Assembly: GCA_021464245.1 (NCBI GenBank)
Contig: JADCRB010000001.1
Span: 3,020,829 to 3,084,828, forward strand
Source: Carallia brachiata
Lineage: Eukaryota > Streptophyta > Magnoliopsida > Malpighiales > Rhizophoraceae
Direction: 5' to 3'
Length of the DNA: 64,000 nucleotides
The notes below the pieces were generated by a model. That model was given only the letters and a program-made list of their open reading frames with translations. It ran no database searches and had not been told where the DNA came from. Both the position numbers and the translations under genes were made by a program. Shown piece by piece: positions 22,152-33,235 of this stretch (its first letter is position 1; each line of letters opens with the position of its first letter).

Positions 22152-22679
22152 ATGGCGATATTCTTCCAAGCTTATGGCGCTCCTCTTATGCTCCTTGTAC
22201 TTCTTTTAGGTACATGTATACATTTGTGCTGTTCTATCCTATTATTCTGGTAACTTTTAAAGTCACACGCCAATATAATACATATATTCCTTTGCACATG
22301 TGGTTTTCGATTGACATTTGACAATTTTATATCCATATTTCTGAGTGTTGGACAGGTACAGCAATGGCAGAGGAAAAGACCGATTGCTCGGACACATACG
22401 GAGGGGCGTTCTGACTGTGACGCTAGATGCAAGACAAAATTTCCTTTTCCTCGTAGCCGAGGCGAATGTACAATCTATACAGGCGGCGTACAATTATGCA
22501 CATGTCATTTTCAATGCAAATTATGCAAAGAATCCTTAAGTATATCGGCCACTGGCTGCATTAATCAAGACTGTAATCAGGCTTGTGCTGCAAAACATCC
22601 TGGACCTCAAGGAGGGACTGGTTTTTGCTACTCCATTGGAGCTTATGTATCTTGTTTATGCGAATATAAGTGTCTCTAA
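22152..22679 (+). pseudogene. Defensin-like double-domain peptide, copy 2, frameshifted
   Basis: Exon 1 is 22152-22209 and exon 2 is 22356-22679. Near 22402-22412 this copy reads GGAGGGGCGTTCTGAC where units 1 and 3 read GGAGGGTGCGATTCTGAC. Two bases are missing, so the frame from the signal peptide is lost within the first cysteine domain. The downstream frame, covering the rest of domain 1 and all of domain 2, is intact to the stop at 22677-22679. The lesion differs from that of copy 1. Confidence 0.78.
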
Positions 22680-25171
22680 AAAGGCTTTAATGAAATTTCG
22701 ATAATAAGAAAATATCTCTCGCTTCCCTTGTGCTGTATGCAATTATGATTTTGAAGGGTGTGGGAATCTTAGTTCATTTTCTAGAAATTTTTTTCTATGG
22801 AAAATATTTATAAAACTGTTATACCTAACAAATTGAAGATTTGAAATTAAAGTCAAAGGCCTAATTAATAAGAACATTTGAAATTGAATATCAAGAAAAG
22901 CAAAAGGAAATTTGTAATCTTGGGGTTCGTTTTTTATCTCCACCGGTAGTTCTTACACCACATCTTCGTAAAAAACACTTCTTAAAAGCCTCCATAACCT
23001 TTTTTTTTTTAATCTAAAAAATGAAAAATTAAGGGTGAAACACTATAGTTCTACCAATAAGTATTGCGTCTGTGTTTAGAAATAATTTGAACAATTTAGA
23101 TAATAGCACCAAATCAGATATAAGTTTAACTCTACTAATCAGGACTGGTTAGCGTTAAACCCGGTCCACAAGAATAGAAGCGCAACATCCTTGCCAAGAC
23201 AGCCACGCGATTCTACACGAACGGTGGTAGCCTCCATATTTTTCAGACCTACAATTTTTTCAGACCCAAGTCCACCTACTTGACCAACAGATAGAAATTT
23301 CATTGCGGAACAATATTATATTATAAAGCAAAGTATTAGTCGTTAGTGGGCTGTTGGGTTCACCAAATTTAGGCATTAATAAATGCATTATTCAGTCATA
23401 TCATATTGCTGCTGTCGATAGGGGCGAAATCAAGATATTTTTGAGGGTGGCGAATTTATATATAATTGAAAAATAATAATAACCACCTAAAGACATTTTT
23501 TTGGTGTTTTTAGACTGATTTGCAAGTTTTTTTTTGGAGAATAATCTGAAAAATATATAGAGAAAACTAAAAAATGTATGATGGAGAGTAATCTACAATT
23601 TTCTTTTTGGTGTTTCACAACTGATTTCATTAGAGACATTTTGGATTCCTAACTATCAAATTGGAGATGATGAAAAAAGAGTTTAAAACAAAGGTCTCAT
23701 AGAGAAAGAAGTCAGTTTATTTACTATAATTACTAACCTTTTTTTTTATGCTTTCTGTATGCAATTATTTATAGTTATGTAAAAACAAAAGACCTATGTT
23801 TTTTTTGTGTCCTTTATGCAGTTAAAGTTCAAAAAACAAACAAAAAAAAAAAAAGCTTTGTGAGAGATAATACGTGGGCAAATTAACACAAACTATCTGA
23901 ATAATAGGAGGCAAACTTAAAAATACTTTGAAAAATACAGTATGTGGGCAAACAAGCACACAATAAGGGGCAAATTATCTAAATAAGGGAGCAAACTTAA
24001 TTTTATAATATAAAATTAGTTTAAATCAAGGGGACTAGGGGGGCAATTGCCCCTTTGCGCCAAGCTCCCTTCGTCTCTAGCTGTTGAAATCGGGAACAAA
24101 GATAATTAATATAGCCAAATTAAAGTTTTAGTTCGACAAATGATAAAAAAAAGTACAGAATAAAAAATAAAATAAAAAAAAGCAAAGAAAGCTATTCCTA
24201 GGATTCCATGAATTAATCCACATTTTTCTTATTGAGCGCAAATATGGGAAGAATGTGGGGGTAGTATGCTCAAACCCACGAAGAAACTCGCAAGTGCTTG
24301 TGACATTTGTTACTTCAAATCTTTTATTTCAGTACTCTAAATACATAATTAGTTGTGATATGGTTTCACCTAATAATCATATTTTTAAATTTATTATGCA
24401 ATTTAATTTTAATAGTAATACAATAGTTATACAGTTTATCCAATGACATCTAACAATTTACCTGTATATTTTTTTAAAACTTTAATAATGTAATGATTTA
24501 TATTATTTTGTCGCTATTTAATATTTCTTTTTTTTATGAAATATTGTTCATTAGTATATCAATAATTGTAGTACGATAGTATTTGATAATATATCTGAAG
24601 ATACAGTATTACAATTTTTGTTGGAACTAATAAAATATAGACAAATGCCATCTAGAGATTTTTTTAAAAAAATTTACAAATGATTAAAAATATATATTTC
24701 TTTGGGAACATCAGCAAAAACTATTCACTAGATTTAATGCAACGATTTCTTCAATCATATCCACACCTAAAAGTAACCATCAAGCAATCAAGCAACTTAA
24801 ATTATGGTTAATTGGTCTCTATTATCTCATATTCTATATTCCCCTTGTTTTATTATAAAGGTAGATGTAAGAGCTTCCCTCTCTCTCTAAGGTTCCTTCT
24901 TTCTTTAAAACTTTCTCAAGCTCCCTTGCCTAAAATGTAGCTAGCTAGCGGCCGCAACCGCCACTTGCTATTCATCCCAAGCTCATTTCCGACCATGTTC
25001 TTTGTTTCCTCTTACCTCTCTTTGGTTTCCAGCTCTTTTCTGTTCTTCCCAGTGATCCTTCCTCCAACAGACTCCCAAAAAACCATTTTATGGGGCATTT
25101 TGTCTTAACTTATGTTAGATCAAGCTCATATAATATCACCCATAGCCTTCCAAGCTCTAGATCTGCGTTCT
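22680..25171. other. Spacer with decayed transposon (23418-24079), copy 2
   Basis: Matches 6009-8438 of unit 1. The decayed element with TAGGGGCGAAATC and CTTCGTCTCTA ends lies at 23418-24079. The remaining sequence is AT-rich up to about 24850, then CT-rich. No gene is recognised. Confidence 0.35.
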
Positions 25172-25543
25172 CTAGTGTTGTTCTACCACTTTCAAAGTTT
25201 TCGGTGGTGATGCCGCCGTCTCCACCGCAACCGCCCTGTCGCCGTAGTATCGACCGTCAGTGTGCTTGCTCCTGACCTCGCTTTCACTGTCAGAGCTGCT
25301 ATACTGGCCACGGAACAGACAATCAGAAACCCAGGTACGGCTGTTTGAGATAACACTGCTGGCCTCGTCCTCAATGCTGTTGATATCACGGGCACAGTTG
25401 TCACTGCCATCAGTGTTTCCACCGTCAGCTGCTTTCCCTCTACCACCGCCAGTTGCCGCCATCGGAATTGTTTGGATGTGCTCCTGTTGTGCACTTTGGA
25501 GTGGAGTGATTGGTATTGCCCATGTTTGTTTTAATGTATGCAA
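25172..25543 (-). pseudogene. Unidentified minus-strand reading frame, copy 2
   Basis: Same unrecognised Gly/Ser/Asp-rich frame as at 47585-48019. It starts at MHTLKQTWAIP and is open for 123 codons. A missing base in the ACCGCCCTGTCGCC stretch (near 25233) shifts the end relative to unit 3. Confidence 0.25.
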
Positions 25544-25792
25544 TTTTGCTATTTTGAAAATTGGTGTTAGGAGTACTCAAAAGATTTCTGAAGTGGGTCT
25601 ATTGGGATACGGAATGTGCTACTACATGCAGCTTTCTCCGGTTAGATTATATCTAGTTAACACCTCGAGATTAGCTAGATTTAATCGTATTATAGTAGTT
25701 AGATCTACCCCGATTTGTTAATGGTTTATTTAATCATATGATGTGTAGGCCATATATGCCAATTTCCTTTCTTTTCAATCAAAGCTTGCAGC

Positions 25793-26139
25793 GAACAATG
25801 TAGGCAATGGAAATCGGCAAAATGGATCTGTAACCAAGGATTGGCTTTGAGGGTTGGGCTAGAGGGTCCCAGCCCCGAACCCGTCGGTTGTTAGCAGATT
25901 GCTCGAGCTATTCTAGCGACAAGAGTAGGTCGCCGCGTGTTGGCCGGGGTACAAACTAAGAACGGTCCCTTCAAAGGCCTTTCCCAGGCGTCGAACAGTT
26001 AACTCAAAACTGATGCGAACAAGGAAAATCTACCTGTTTAATTAAAACAAAACGTTACGATGGTCCCTACAAATGCTAACACAATATGATTTTTACCTAG
26101 TGCTCTGAATGTCAAAGTAAAGAAATTCAACCAAGCGTT

Positions 26140-26187
<48 letters not shown>

Positions 26188-26472
26188 TGTCATCTAATTA
26201 GTAACACACATGAATGGATTAACGAGATTCTCACTGTCCTTGTCTACTATCCAGCAAAACCATAGCTAAGGGAACGGGCTTGGTAGAATCAGTAGGGAAA
26301 GAATACCCCGTTGAGCTTGACTTTAGCCCCACTTTATGAAATGACTTGAGAGGTGTAGGATAAGTAGGAGCCGGTCTCCCGGCTAAAGTGAAATACCACT
26401 ACTTTTAACGTTATTTTATTTATTCCGTAAATCAGAGGAGAGGCATTGCCCATTCTTTTGGAATGAAGGCCG
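25793..26472 (+). pseudogene. Degenerate 25S rRNA fragment, copy 2, left part
   Basis: Left three quarters of the 25S-like fragment described at 9119-9999, with the same landmarks. It stops at AAGGCCG, where the last five bases (26468-26472) are the target duplication of the gag-WOX retrotransposon. The fragment resumes at 32282. Confidence 0.9.
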
Positions 26473-27263
26473 TGTAAACACCAAAAAAAAAAAAAAATCA
26501 ATGCATGCCCTACATGAAAGCAACAAGTGCATGCATATGGAAATTTTAATTTCCATTTGATTGCAAAATGTCAAAATTCAACCACCAAAGAGGGCACTTG
26601 CCATGTATGATCCAAGTCATACAATTTTGGCATCCATCCTCTCCCAAAACCCTATAAATAGGGATCCCCTCAAAGCCTTTCAATCCATCCCAAGCAAAGC
26701 AAATCATTCATCTTCTAAAGCTTTGCATCTCTTCCTTTCTCTCTCTAAATATTTTGGGTGTATGCTCTCTAGCTGCCACTAAGTTGGATCCGCTAGATCA
26801 AAAACCCAAGATATTAAATATCCGAGTGGGATCAAGCCTCCTACGGCCCTCACCGGAGTCCAATCAATTCGAGTGGGATCAAGCCTCCTACGGCCCTCAC
26901 CGGAGTCCATCCAGTCTGAGTGGGATCAAGCCTCCTACGGCCCTCACCGAAGTCCATCCAGTCCGAGTGGGATCAAGCCTCCTACGGCCCTCACCGGAGT
27001 TCAACTAATCCACTTGAGATCAAGTCTCGGCCCTCAGTGGGATCCATTTCCTACAGTTCAAGTTCACGCTGTGGAAATTCACATCTCTCGGTCAAATTAA
27101 GCCTTCACGGCCCTTGACTAAATTACACAGGAGCATTAATCGGAGGATCTACCCAGAGATCGACCCCACATAAACTTCTTTTTATTTTACAATTTTTTTT
27201 ATTGTAATTTGTTTCTATATTTTTGAGTCTAACTGTTACAGGCTCGAAATTTACAGCTTCACA
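26473..27263 (+). repeat. 5' LTR of gag-WOX element copy A, with TATA box and 47-bp repeats
   Basis: The 791-bp LTR begins TGTAAACACC and ends GCTTCACA. A TATA box, CCCTATAAATAGGG, at about 26650-26664 should start element transcription. Four 47-bp direct repeats (GAGTGGGATCAAGCCTCC, then TACGGCCCTCACCG) run from 26824 to about 27005, with a partial fifth. The repeats lie downstream of the TATA box and so in the transcribed leader. Confidence 0.88.
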
Positions 27264-27360
27264 ATTTTTGGCACGCCGAGTGGGACCTCTCCGCCTCCCA
27301 TCTTTTGCTCCTCTACAAAAAAATTAGCAGGAATCCAACATCAACGTTGTCACAATCACG

Positions 27361-28747
27361 ATGACAAGCGCAACGAACACTGAAGACAGGATTGCAGAAT
27401 TGGAAAGCAGAATTTTCCAACTGCTCAAAACTGTGGAAGAAAAAGATCAACAGATCGCTGCCCTCAAAGGAAAAGCTCCAATCCAAGTTGATCTCCAGAC
27501 CCACGAGGACGACAATATCCACCTGGTTTCACTCCAGAAGCGACACCAGCCGATGTCTTCAATGCTGAAAAACAACCAGGTAGTTCTACACAGCTGCCAC
27601 CCTCAAATTTGTAGCTTCGCTATCTGTTCAACAATTGCAGGAAATGATAGCCAATACGATCCGACTGCAACAAGCTACATCCTTCCAAGGATCACAGATG
27701 TACGTCAAACCGTACACCAGACGGATCGAAAGTCTCAACATGCCTCTGGGCTACCAGCCGCCCAAATTTCAACAATTCGACGGACGAGGCGATCCCAAAC
27801 AGCACATCGCCCACTTCGTTGAAACCTGCAACAATGCAGGGACTTACGGAGATCTCTTGGTGAAGCAGTTTGTTCGTTCACTAAGGGAGAACGCTTTCAC
27901 GTGGTTCATAAACCTTGAACCAGAATCAATCGACAGTTGGGAACAACTACAACGAGAGTTTCTCAACAGATTTTTCAGCACTCGGAGAACGGTGAGCATG
28001 ATGGAGCTTACTAGTGCCAAACAAAGGAAAGGAGAGCCCGTTGTCGAATACATCAACAGATGGCGTGCTCTCAATCTAGACTGCAAAGATCATCTTACGG
28101 AGACTTCTGCTGTGGAAATGTGCATCCAAGGGATGCACTGGGAGCTATTATACATCCTACAGGGCATCAAACCTCGAACTTTTGAGGAATTAGCAACTCG
28201 AGCGCATGACATGGAAATAAGCATCAAGACCTCTGGAGGCACGATTCCCATCCAACTGGGCCAACATGGGGGCAAGAAAGTGATGACCATTGATGCTTCA
28301 CCGATAAAAGTTGGAGCTAAAGCAAAAATGAGTCCTCCAGCGCTGACAAATCAACCAGAAAAGGGAAGGATGACCTTGCGAGAGTTGGAACAGAAGAAGT
28401 ATCCATTCCCCGACTCCGACGTTCCAGACATTCTCGATCAACTTTTAGAAGCTAAGTTGATCAAACTCCCGGAATGTAAGCAACCCAATCACAAGAATCA
28501 GGTCAATAATCCAAAATTCTGCAGGTATCACCGCACAATCAACCATCCAACCGAGAAGTGCTTCGTCTTAAAGGAGCTGATCTTGAAGCTCATAGACCAA
28601 AATAAAATCAATTTGGACCAGGGAGACATAGTCTCAGTCAACCAGACTGCCGTCCCTTCAAATTCGTCAGAAGAAAGTCAACATGAAATTACGCTTGCAT
28701 GCTGTCAACGCATCCCGACCTGGTTCGATCAAACGGTAAACTTCTAA
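27361..28747 (+). pseudogene. Ty3/gypsy-type gag of copy A, two single-base deletions
   Basis: This is the same gag as the intact 49834-51222 frame. Two one-base losses disrupt it: CACGAGGACGAC for CACGAGGAGCGAC near 27507, and CAAATTTGTAG for CAAATTCTGTAG near 27608. Between them the reading frame is shifted. The core Gag domain and knuckle are in one open frame from 27635 to 28747. Confidence 0.85.
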
Positions 28748-28756
28748 AATTTACTG

Positions 28757-29245
28757 TGTAAAAAAAAAAAAAAAAAAAAGGCAAAAAAAAAGAATAGAAA
28801 TAAAAAGGAAATAAAAAGAAAAAAAAAAAAAAAAAAAAAGCAAAAAAAAAAGGTGCAAAAAAAAAAAGCACGAAAAAAAAAGCCAAAAGAAAAAAAAAAG
28901 AAGAAAAAAATGTCTGAAACTTATGTGCAAGTTCAGAACCCTTCCACAAAATCCAAATCTAGATTCGGGGGCAGATCTCAAACCCCGATTCAAAACCCAA
29001 CAAATCCAAATTCGGGGGCAAAATCCAAGTCCGAACCCAAATTCTAGTTCAAAATCCAAATCCAAATTCAAACTCGGGCCTAAAGCCCAAATTCAAAACC
29101 AGGCCCAAAAAGCCTAAACACAAACCCTAGCCCAAAGCCCAAATTCACCAAATCTAAACTCGGGCTCAAAACCCAAATCCAAGTTCCAACTCATAGCCTA
29201 AATCCAGATTCGGGGGCAAAGCCTAGACCCTGAATCAAAACTCAA
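28757..29245 (+). repeat. A-rich tract and CCCAAATTC-type degenerate repeats, copy A
   Basis: Ten bases after the gag stop, a tract of about 160 bases is almost pure A with scattered G and C (28757-28918). It is followed to about 29245 by degenerate repeats of the type CAAATTCGGGGGCAAA and AACTCGGGCCTAAAGCCC. No protein family is visible. Lysine-rich or phenylalanine-rich frames here are compositional artefacts. Confidence 0.7.
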
Positions 29246-29500
29246 GTCAACAGCTCAACAGCTCACCAAACAGCTCACCAGCTCAACAGCTCAGCAGCTC
29301 ACCAACTCAACAGCTCAGCAGCTCACCAAACAACTCAGCAGCTCAGCAGCCAAGCAGCTCAGCAGCTCAACAGCCAAGCAGCTCAACAGCTCAGCAGCTC
29401 AACAGCTCACCAGCTCAGCAGCTCAGCAGCCAAGCAGCTTAACAACTCATCAGCTTAACAGCTCACCAGCTCGCCAGCTCAACAGCTCAGCAGTTCAACA
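29246..29500 (+). repeat. CAGCTC minisatellite, copy A
   Basis: About 250 bases made of 7-12-base variants of AACAGCTCAGCAGCTCACC. It is a head-to-tail minisatellite between gag and the TATA array. Copy B has a slightly longer version (51712-51985). Confidence 0.85.
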
Positions 29501-29509
29501 CAACACTCT

Positions 29510-29712
29510 GGACTCGCACGAGTATAAAAGGCGACATCACAGTTCAACACTCCTGCCTCGCACGAGTATAAAAGGCGACATCAGAGTTCAACACTCCTGC
29601 CACGCACGAGTATAAAAGGCGAACAGTTCAGCAACACACTCCTGCCTCGTACGAGTATAAAAGGCGACACTACAGTTCACCAAACTCCTGGCCCGCATGA
29701 GTATAAACTGTG
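29510..29712 (+). promoter_or_regulatory. Array of TATAAAAG core-promoter-like repeats, copy A
   Basis: Units of 44-45 bp of the form CGCACGAGTATAAAAGGCGACA plus CAGTTCAACACTCCTGC are repeated in tandem. TATAAAAG occurs at about 29523, 29567, 29611 and 29656, and a weaker GTATAAACTG at about 29700. Each is a strong match to a plant TATA box. The last lies about 120 bp before the WOX-type ATG at 29822, so the array is placed as a promoter of that gene. Promoter activity is inferred from sequence and position. Confidence 0.6.
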
Positions 29713-29821
29713 AACGGCCCAAAAATATAAAACCGACGGAGGGTTTGATTCTGAAAGTCAGCATCAGTCTCAACCGATCTTCACCACATACCAAGACCTT
29801 TGCTCCTCTGCCGCAAGAAAG

Positions 29822-30432
29822 ATGGAACCAGTTGCAGAACCTCAAGACAAAGGAGAAGAAAGGTCACCTCGCACAAGGTGGCAACCGACCATGGCACAAC
29901 TGCAAATTTTGGAGGAAGTCTTCTACAACGATGGAGGTATTGTCCCTAACTCTACACAGATTCTCCAACTTGTCTCACGACTTCGCCCGCTAGGGGCAGT
30001 CGAAGGAAAAAATGTATATTTTTGGTTCCAAATCGGAGACATAGGGAAACAGTGGCGCTGAGAGATGGTATTTCCAAAGCACAGCCTGTTGTTCCTATAG
30101 TAGATCTCACCAGTACAGCTTCACCCTCAAATGAAGCCGGCCCAAGTTCTACCACTGCAATGGTCTCTCCACGGTACGTTCATCAAAGCCGTAGCATATG
30201 GGAGCATACATACTGGTCCTGGTGGTTTCACGGAGTCAGCCAAGGGTTCATCCCTCCTAGATACTTAAGTCTAGGAGGAATTTTTCTAGCACACAGGAGT
30301 CATTCCGGCGAAATTTTGCCTCTCTTTCCAGAATATTCCGGCAGCATCAACCAGCCGGAAAGCGACGTCAACATCATCGGCCCACCAGACGAGGTCGAGC
30401 TTGACTTGGAGCTGCGCCTCGGGCCCCGCTAG
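29822..30432 (+). pseudogene. WUSCHEL-type homeobox gene in retrotransposon, copy A, frameshifted
   Basis: The frame opens at ATG 29822 (MEPVAEPQDKGEE) and enters a WOX-class homeodomain (RTRWQPTMAQLQILEEVF, then GAVEGKNVYFWFQ). Here copy B reads TTCCAGAATCGG but this copy reads TTCCAAATCGG. The loss of one G near 30030 removes the helix-3 end and gives a stop at 30059-30061. The rest is still present in another frame: the WUS-box (ILPLFPE, about 30314-30335) and terminal EAR motif (LELRL, about 30403-30420) with stop at 30430-30432. No intron is visible. The start codon region here is in frame, unlike copy B. Confidence 0.85.
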
Positions 30433-31399
30433 GACGGCCGACAAGATAAGGTGCAATGACTTCTGCAACGACTTCTGCAGCACGCGGCAACGACTTCCGC
30501 AGCACACGGCAACGACTTCCGCAGCACACGACAACGACTTCTGCCACACACGGTAACGACTTTCGTGACACGCGTCAGCCGCTGCCTCTTTTGTCTCTTA
30601 TGCAGGAAAGGGACGTGGATGGCCCTACCCGATTCTGCATACCTTTTTTTTGACTTTTCAAAAAAAAAAAAAAAAAATCTTTATCGTTTGTATATATATC
30701 CTGCATGTCCGAGTAATACTCACCCTCACTCTTCTTTCTCAAAAGAAAATGGCTAGTCTTGGCACTTGTCTCAGGAAGTTCTTGATCAAGAAGTTGGAGG
30801 CGCACGAGCTAAGAAAAGAGTAGTCTTTTCGAGGGATCCCTAGAAACCCTGAAACTCATTCTCCAACGCCATCGGTGTCATGGAGTTCCAACTACTCTCC
30901 TTAGTTCACATCTATCGCAGCGAGCTGAGAAGTTCTGATCGTCCTCCTGGATCTACAAAGTACCGACGTGCAGGGAAGTTCCAACTACTCTCCTTACGTC
31001 GAAGCAGATTGGGAATCATCACATAACGTCAGTCTCTCTGTGCGCAGGTCTTAAAGTTCCAAGTGTTGGGTCTTCCTCTTGGGGAGGTTCAAGTTCTTTG
31101 CCTACGGATCATCCTCACCAGAGCTTGGAACTTCAAAGAACCTTTGCCAACCTTTACTAGCTATGGAAGCTCGAACGCACCTGGAGCAAGACTGTCAATT
31201 TTTATATTGGCTGGGCTGCTAACTTCTCAAGATCGTATCGATTCCTATTGCGATCCAACAACAGCAGGCATGGTCAAAGATAGAAGACTCCAACATTCAA
31301 CGTTCATTAAGACATCTCAAGTTTCAAACTGGACTTCAAGACTCGGTTCGGATCATTACGGTGAAATTTTTCCTTACCGACCCTTGAAGTGGGGGCATT
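30433..31399 (+). other. 3' tail of gag-WOX element, copy A
   Basis: After the WOX-type stop come about five 21-22-bp repeats of the form CAACGACTTCCGCAGCACACGG (30455-30570). An A run of 18 bases follows (30660-30677), then about 720 bases of unknown nature up to the 3' LTR. A short frame starting MASLGTCLRKF begins at 30750. The 20-bp segment AGTTCCAACTACTCTCCTTA occurs twice (about 30884 and 30978). No family is recognised. Confidence 0.5.
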
Positions 31400-32281
31400 T
31401 GTAAACACCAAAAAAAAAAAAAAAATCAATGCATGCCCTATATGAAAGCAACAAGTGCATGCATATGGAAAATAATTTCCATTTGATTGCAAAATGTAAA
31501 ATTCAACCACCAAAGAGGGTCCTTGCCTGTAGGATCCTACTCATGATGAATCATATGGAAATTTTAATTTCCATTTGATTGCAAAATGTCAAAATTCAAC
31601 CACCAAAGAGGGCCCTTGCCATGTATGATCCAAGTCATACAATTTTGGCATCATCCTCCCCCAAAACCCTATAAATAGGGATCCCCTCAAAGCCTTTCAA
31701 TCCATCCCAAGCAAAGCAAATCATTCATCTTCTAAAGCTTTGCATCTCTTCCTTTCTCTCTCTAAATATTTTGGGTGTATGCTCTCTAGCTGCCACTAAG
31801 TTGGATCCGCTAGATCAAAAACCCAAGATATTAAATATCCGAGTGGGATCAAGCCTCCTACGGCCCTCACCGGAGTCCTCAATTCGAGTGGGATCAAGCC
31901 TCCTACGGCCCTCACCGAGAGTCCATCCATTCGAGTGGGGATCAAGCCTCATACGGCCCTCACCGAAGTCCATCCAGTCCGAGTGGGATCAAGCCTCCTA
32001 CGGCCCTCACCGGAATTCAACTAATCCACTTGAGATCAAGTCTCGGCCCTCAGTGGGATCCATTTCCTACAGTTTAAGTTCACGCTGTGGAAATTCAACA
32101 TCTCTCGGTCAAAATTAAGTCTTCACGGCCCTTGACTAAATTACACAGGAGCATTAATCGGAGGATCTACCCAGAGATCGACCCCACATAAACTTCTTTT
32201 TATTTTACAATTTTTTTTATTGTAATTTGTTTCTATATTTTTGAGTCTAACTGTTACAGGCTCGAAATTTACAGCTTCACA
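31400..32281 (+). repeat. 3' LTR of gag-WOX element copy A, with internal duplication
   Basis: The LTR is 882 bp, about 91 bp longer than the 5' LTR. The extra length is a second copy of the segment CATATGGAAA...CATTTGATTGCAAAATG...ACCACCAAAGAGGG near its start (31455-31620). The 47-bp repeats are at about 31842-32013. The TATA element CCCTATAAATAGGG is at about 31668-31682. It ends CTTCACA before the target duplication. Confidence 0.88.
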
Positions 32282-32492
32282 GGCCGTTTGACGAGCCGAT
32301 CGGGGCAGAAGTCGTTGTCAGGTGAGGAGTTTGGCTGGGGCGGCACATCATTTAAAAGATAACGCAAGTGTCTTAAAATGAGTCAACAAGAACAGAAATC
32401 TCTTGTGAAGCAAAATGGTAAAAGCTTGTTTGATTCTGATTTACAGTACAAATACAAACTATGAAAGTGTGGTCTATTGCTTCTTTAGAAAG
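32282..32492 (+). pseudogene. Degenerate 25S rRNA fragment, copy 2, right part
   Basis: Continuation of the 25S-like fragment after the retrotransposon, starting with the repeated GGCCG and running through GAGTTTGGCTGGGGCGGCAC to about GGTCTATTGCTTCTTTAG. Removing the element and one GGCCG restores the layout seen in unit 1. Confidence 0.9.
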
Positions 32493-33235
32493 AAAAGGTT
32501 GGTTAGGTTCCTTACGTGGGCAACCAATCTTTTTTGGGAGTGAGAATGACAAAGTAGGGTAATTCTAAAACCTGAGAAAGAAATGTTATATTATGTATTT
32601 AGGCAAGGCGAAGTGATTAAAAAATTTATTTATGCATTAAATAATATATTGTATAACAAAATTTAAATTTAAATATTTTACACAGATTTAAATCTTTTTA
32701 TCGATTGGATTGAGGAGTTCGTAGTCTGTCAACCAATTTAAACCACATAACGGCGACAAAATTAGTCATCATATGAATTCAACAAACGATCATCACGTGT
32801 CAAAATTTCATTGGTACAGGATGTACGGAATCAACACTCTGACGTCAACACTCCTACGTCAACACTCTTACGTCTGCTTAATTAAGATGCAAGTACTAGG
32901 AAAACCGAATTCTAGGTTCACTGAAGTCATTTTTTTCAACAATAAGTTAATTTAATTTTAAATATAAATAAAAATAAATTTTTAAATGAATTAAATTAAA
33001 ATAAAAAATTAATTTATATAATATAATATCATGTATATGTTATACGTATAAAATAAATAATAAAATTAGTGGGTACCATTAATTTATATTTATAGTGCAT
33101 AAAGTGAGTCCTTATAATTCATACCATCCCTCTTAGGAACTCTGTTTCACTAATAATTCCACATTTCAAGCATCCCCAGCTTTACTCCTGTTCTATCATT
33201 CCCAGGGTCATCAAGATCCTTATATATTCACAACA
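32493..33235 (+). promoter_or_regulatory. HIPP copy 2 upstream region
   Basis: Same arrangement as in unit 1: a CACGTG G-box (about 32794-32799), the ACGTCAACACTC repeats with TGACGTCA at 32840-32847, then AT-rich sequence to the ATG at 33236. Nothing else is recognised. Confidence 0.45.

Larger units (their letters stand above)
26473..32281 (+). mobile_element. Gag-only LTR retrotransposon carrying a WUSCHEL-type gene, copy A
   Basis: A complete element with TG...CA ends and a perfect 5-bp target duplication GGCCG (26468-26472 and 32282-32286). The 5' LTR is 26473-27263 and the 3' LTR 31400-32281. A stretch beginning ATTTTTGGCACGCCG follows the 5' LTR at the primer-site position, and GTGGGGGCATT precedes the 3' LTR as polypurine tract. 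The only retroviral gene is a Ty3/gypsy-type gag (27361-28747). No protease, reverse transcriptase, RNase H or integrase is seen in the 2.65 kb between gag and the 3' LTR. That space holds an A-rich tract, CAGCTC repeats, TATA repeats, a WOX-type homeobox gene and an unexplained tail. It is thus non-autonomous and would need pol enzymes in trans. Confidence 0.93.

Noticed and set aside
26824..27005. Regular 47-bp repeats as a possible CRISPR array
   Set aside because: There are no unique spacers, the repeats sit inside a plant LTR, and the genome is eukaryotic.
28689..29071. Phenylalanine-rich and lysine-rich frames over the A-rich tract (also 51142-51581)
   Set aside because: They are products of poly-A runs only, and the frames differ between the two element copies.
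26473..32281. An endogenous pararetrovirus or other virus copy
   Set aside because: There are paired LTRs with a 5-bp target duplication, a gypsy-type gag, and no movement protein, coat or reverse transcriptase. It is a retrotransposon.
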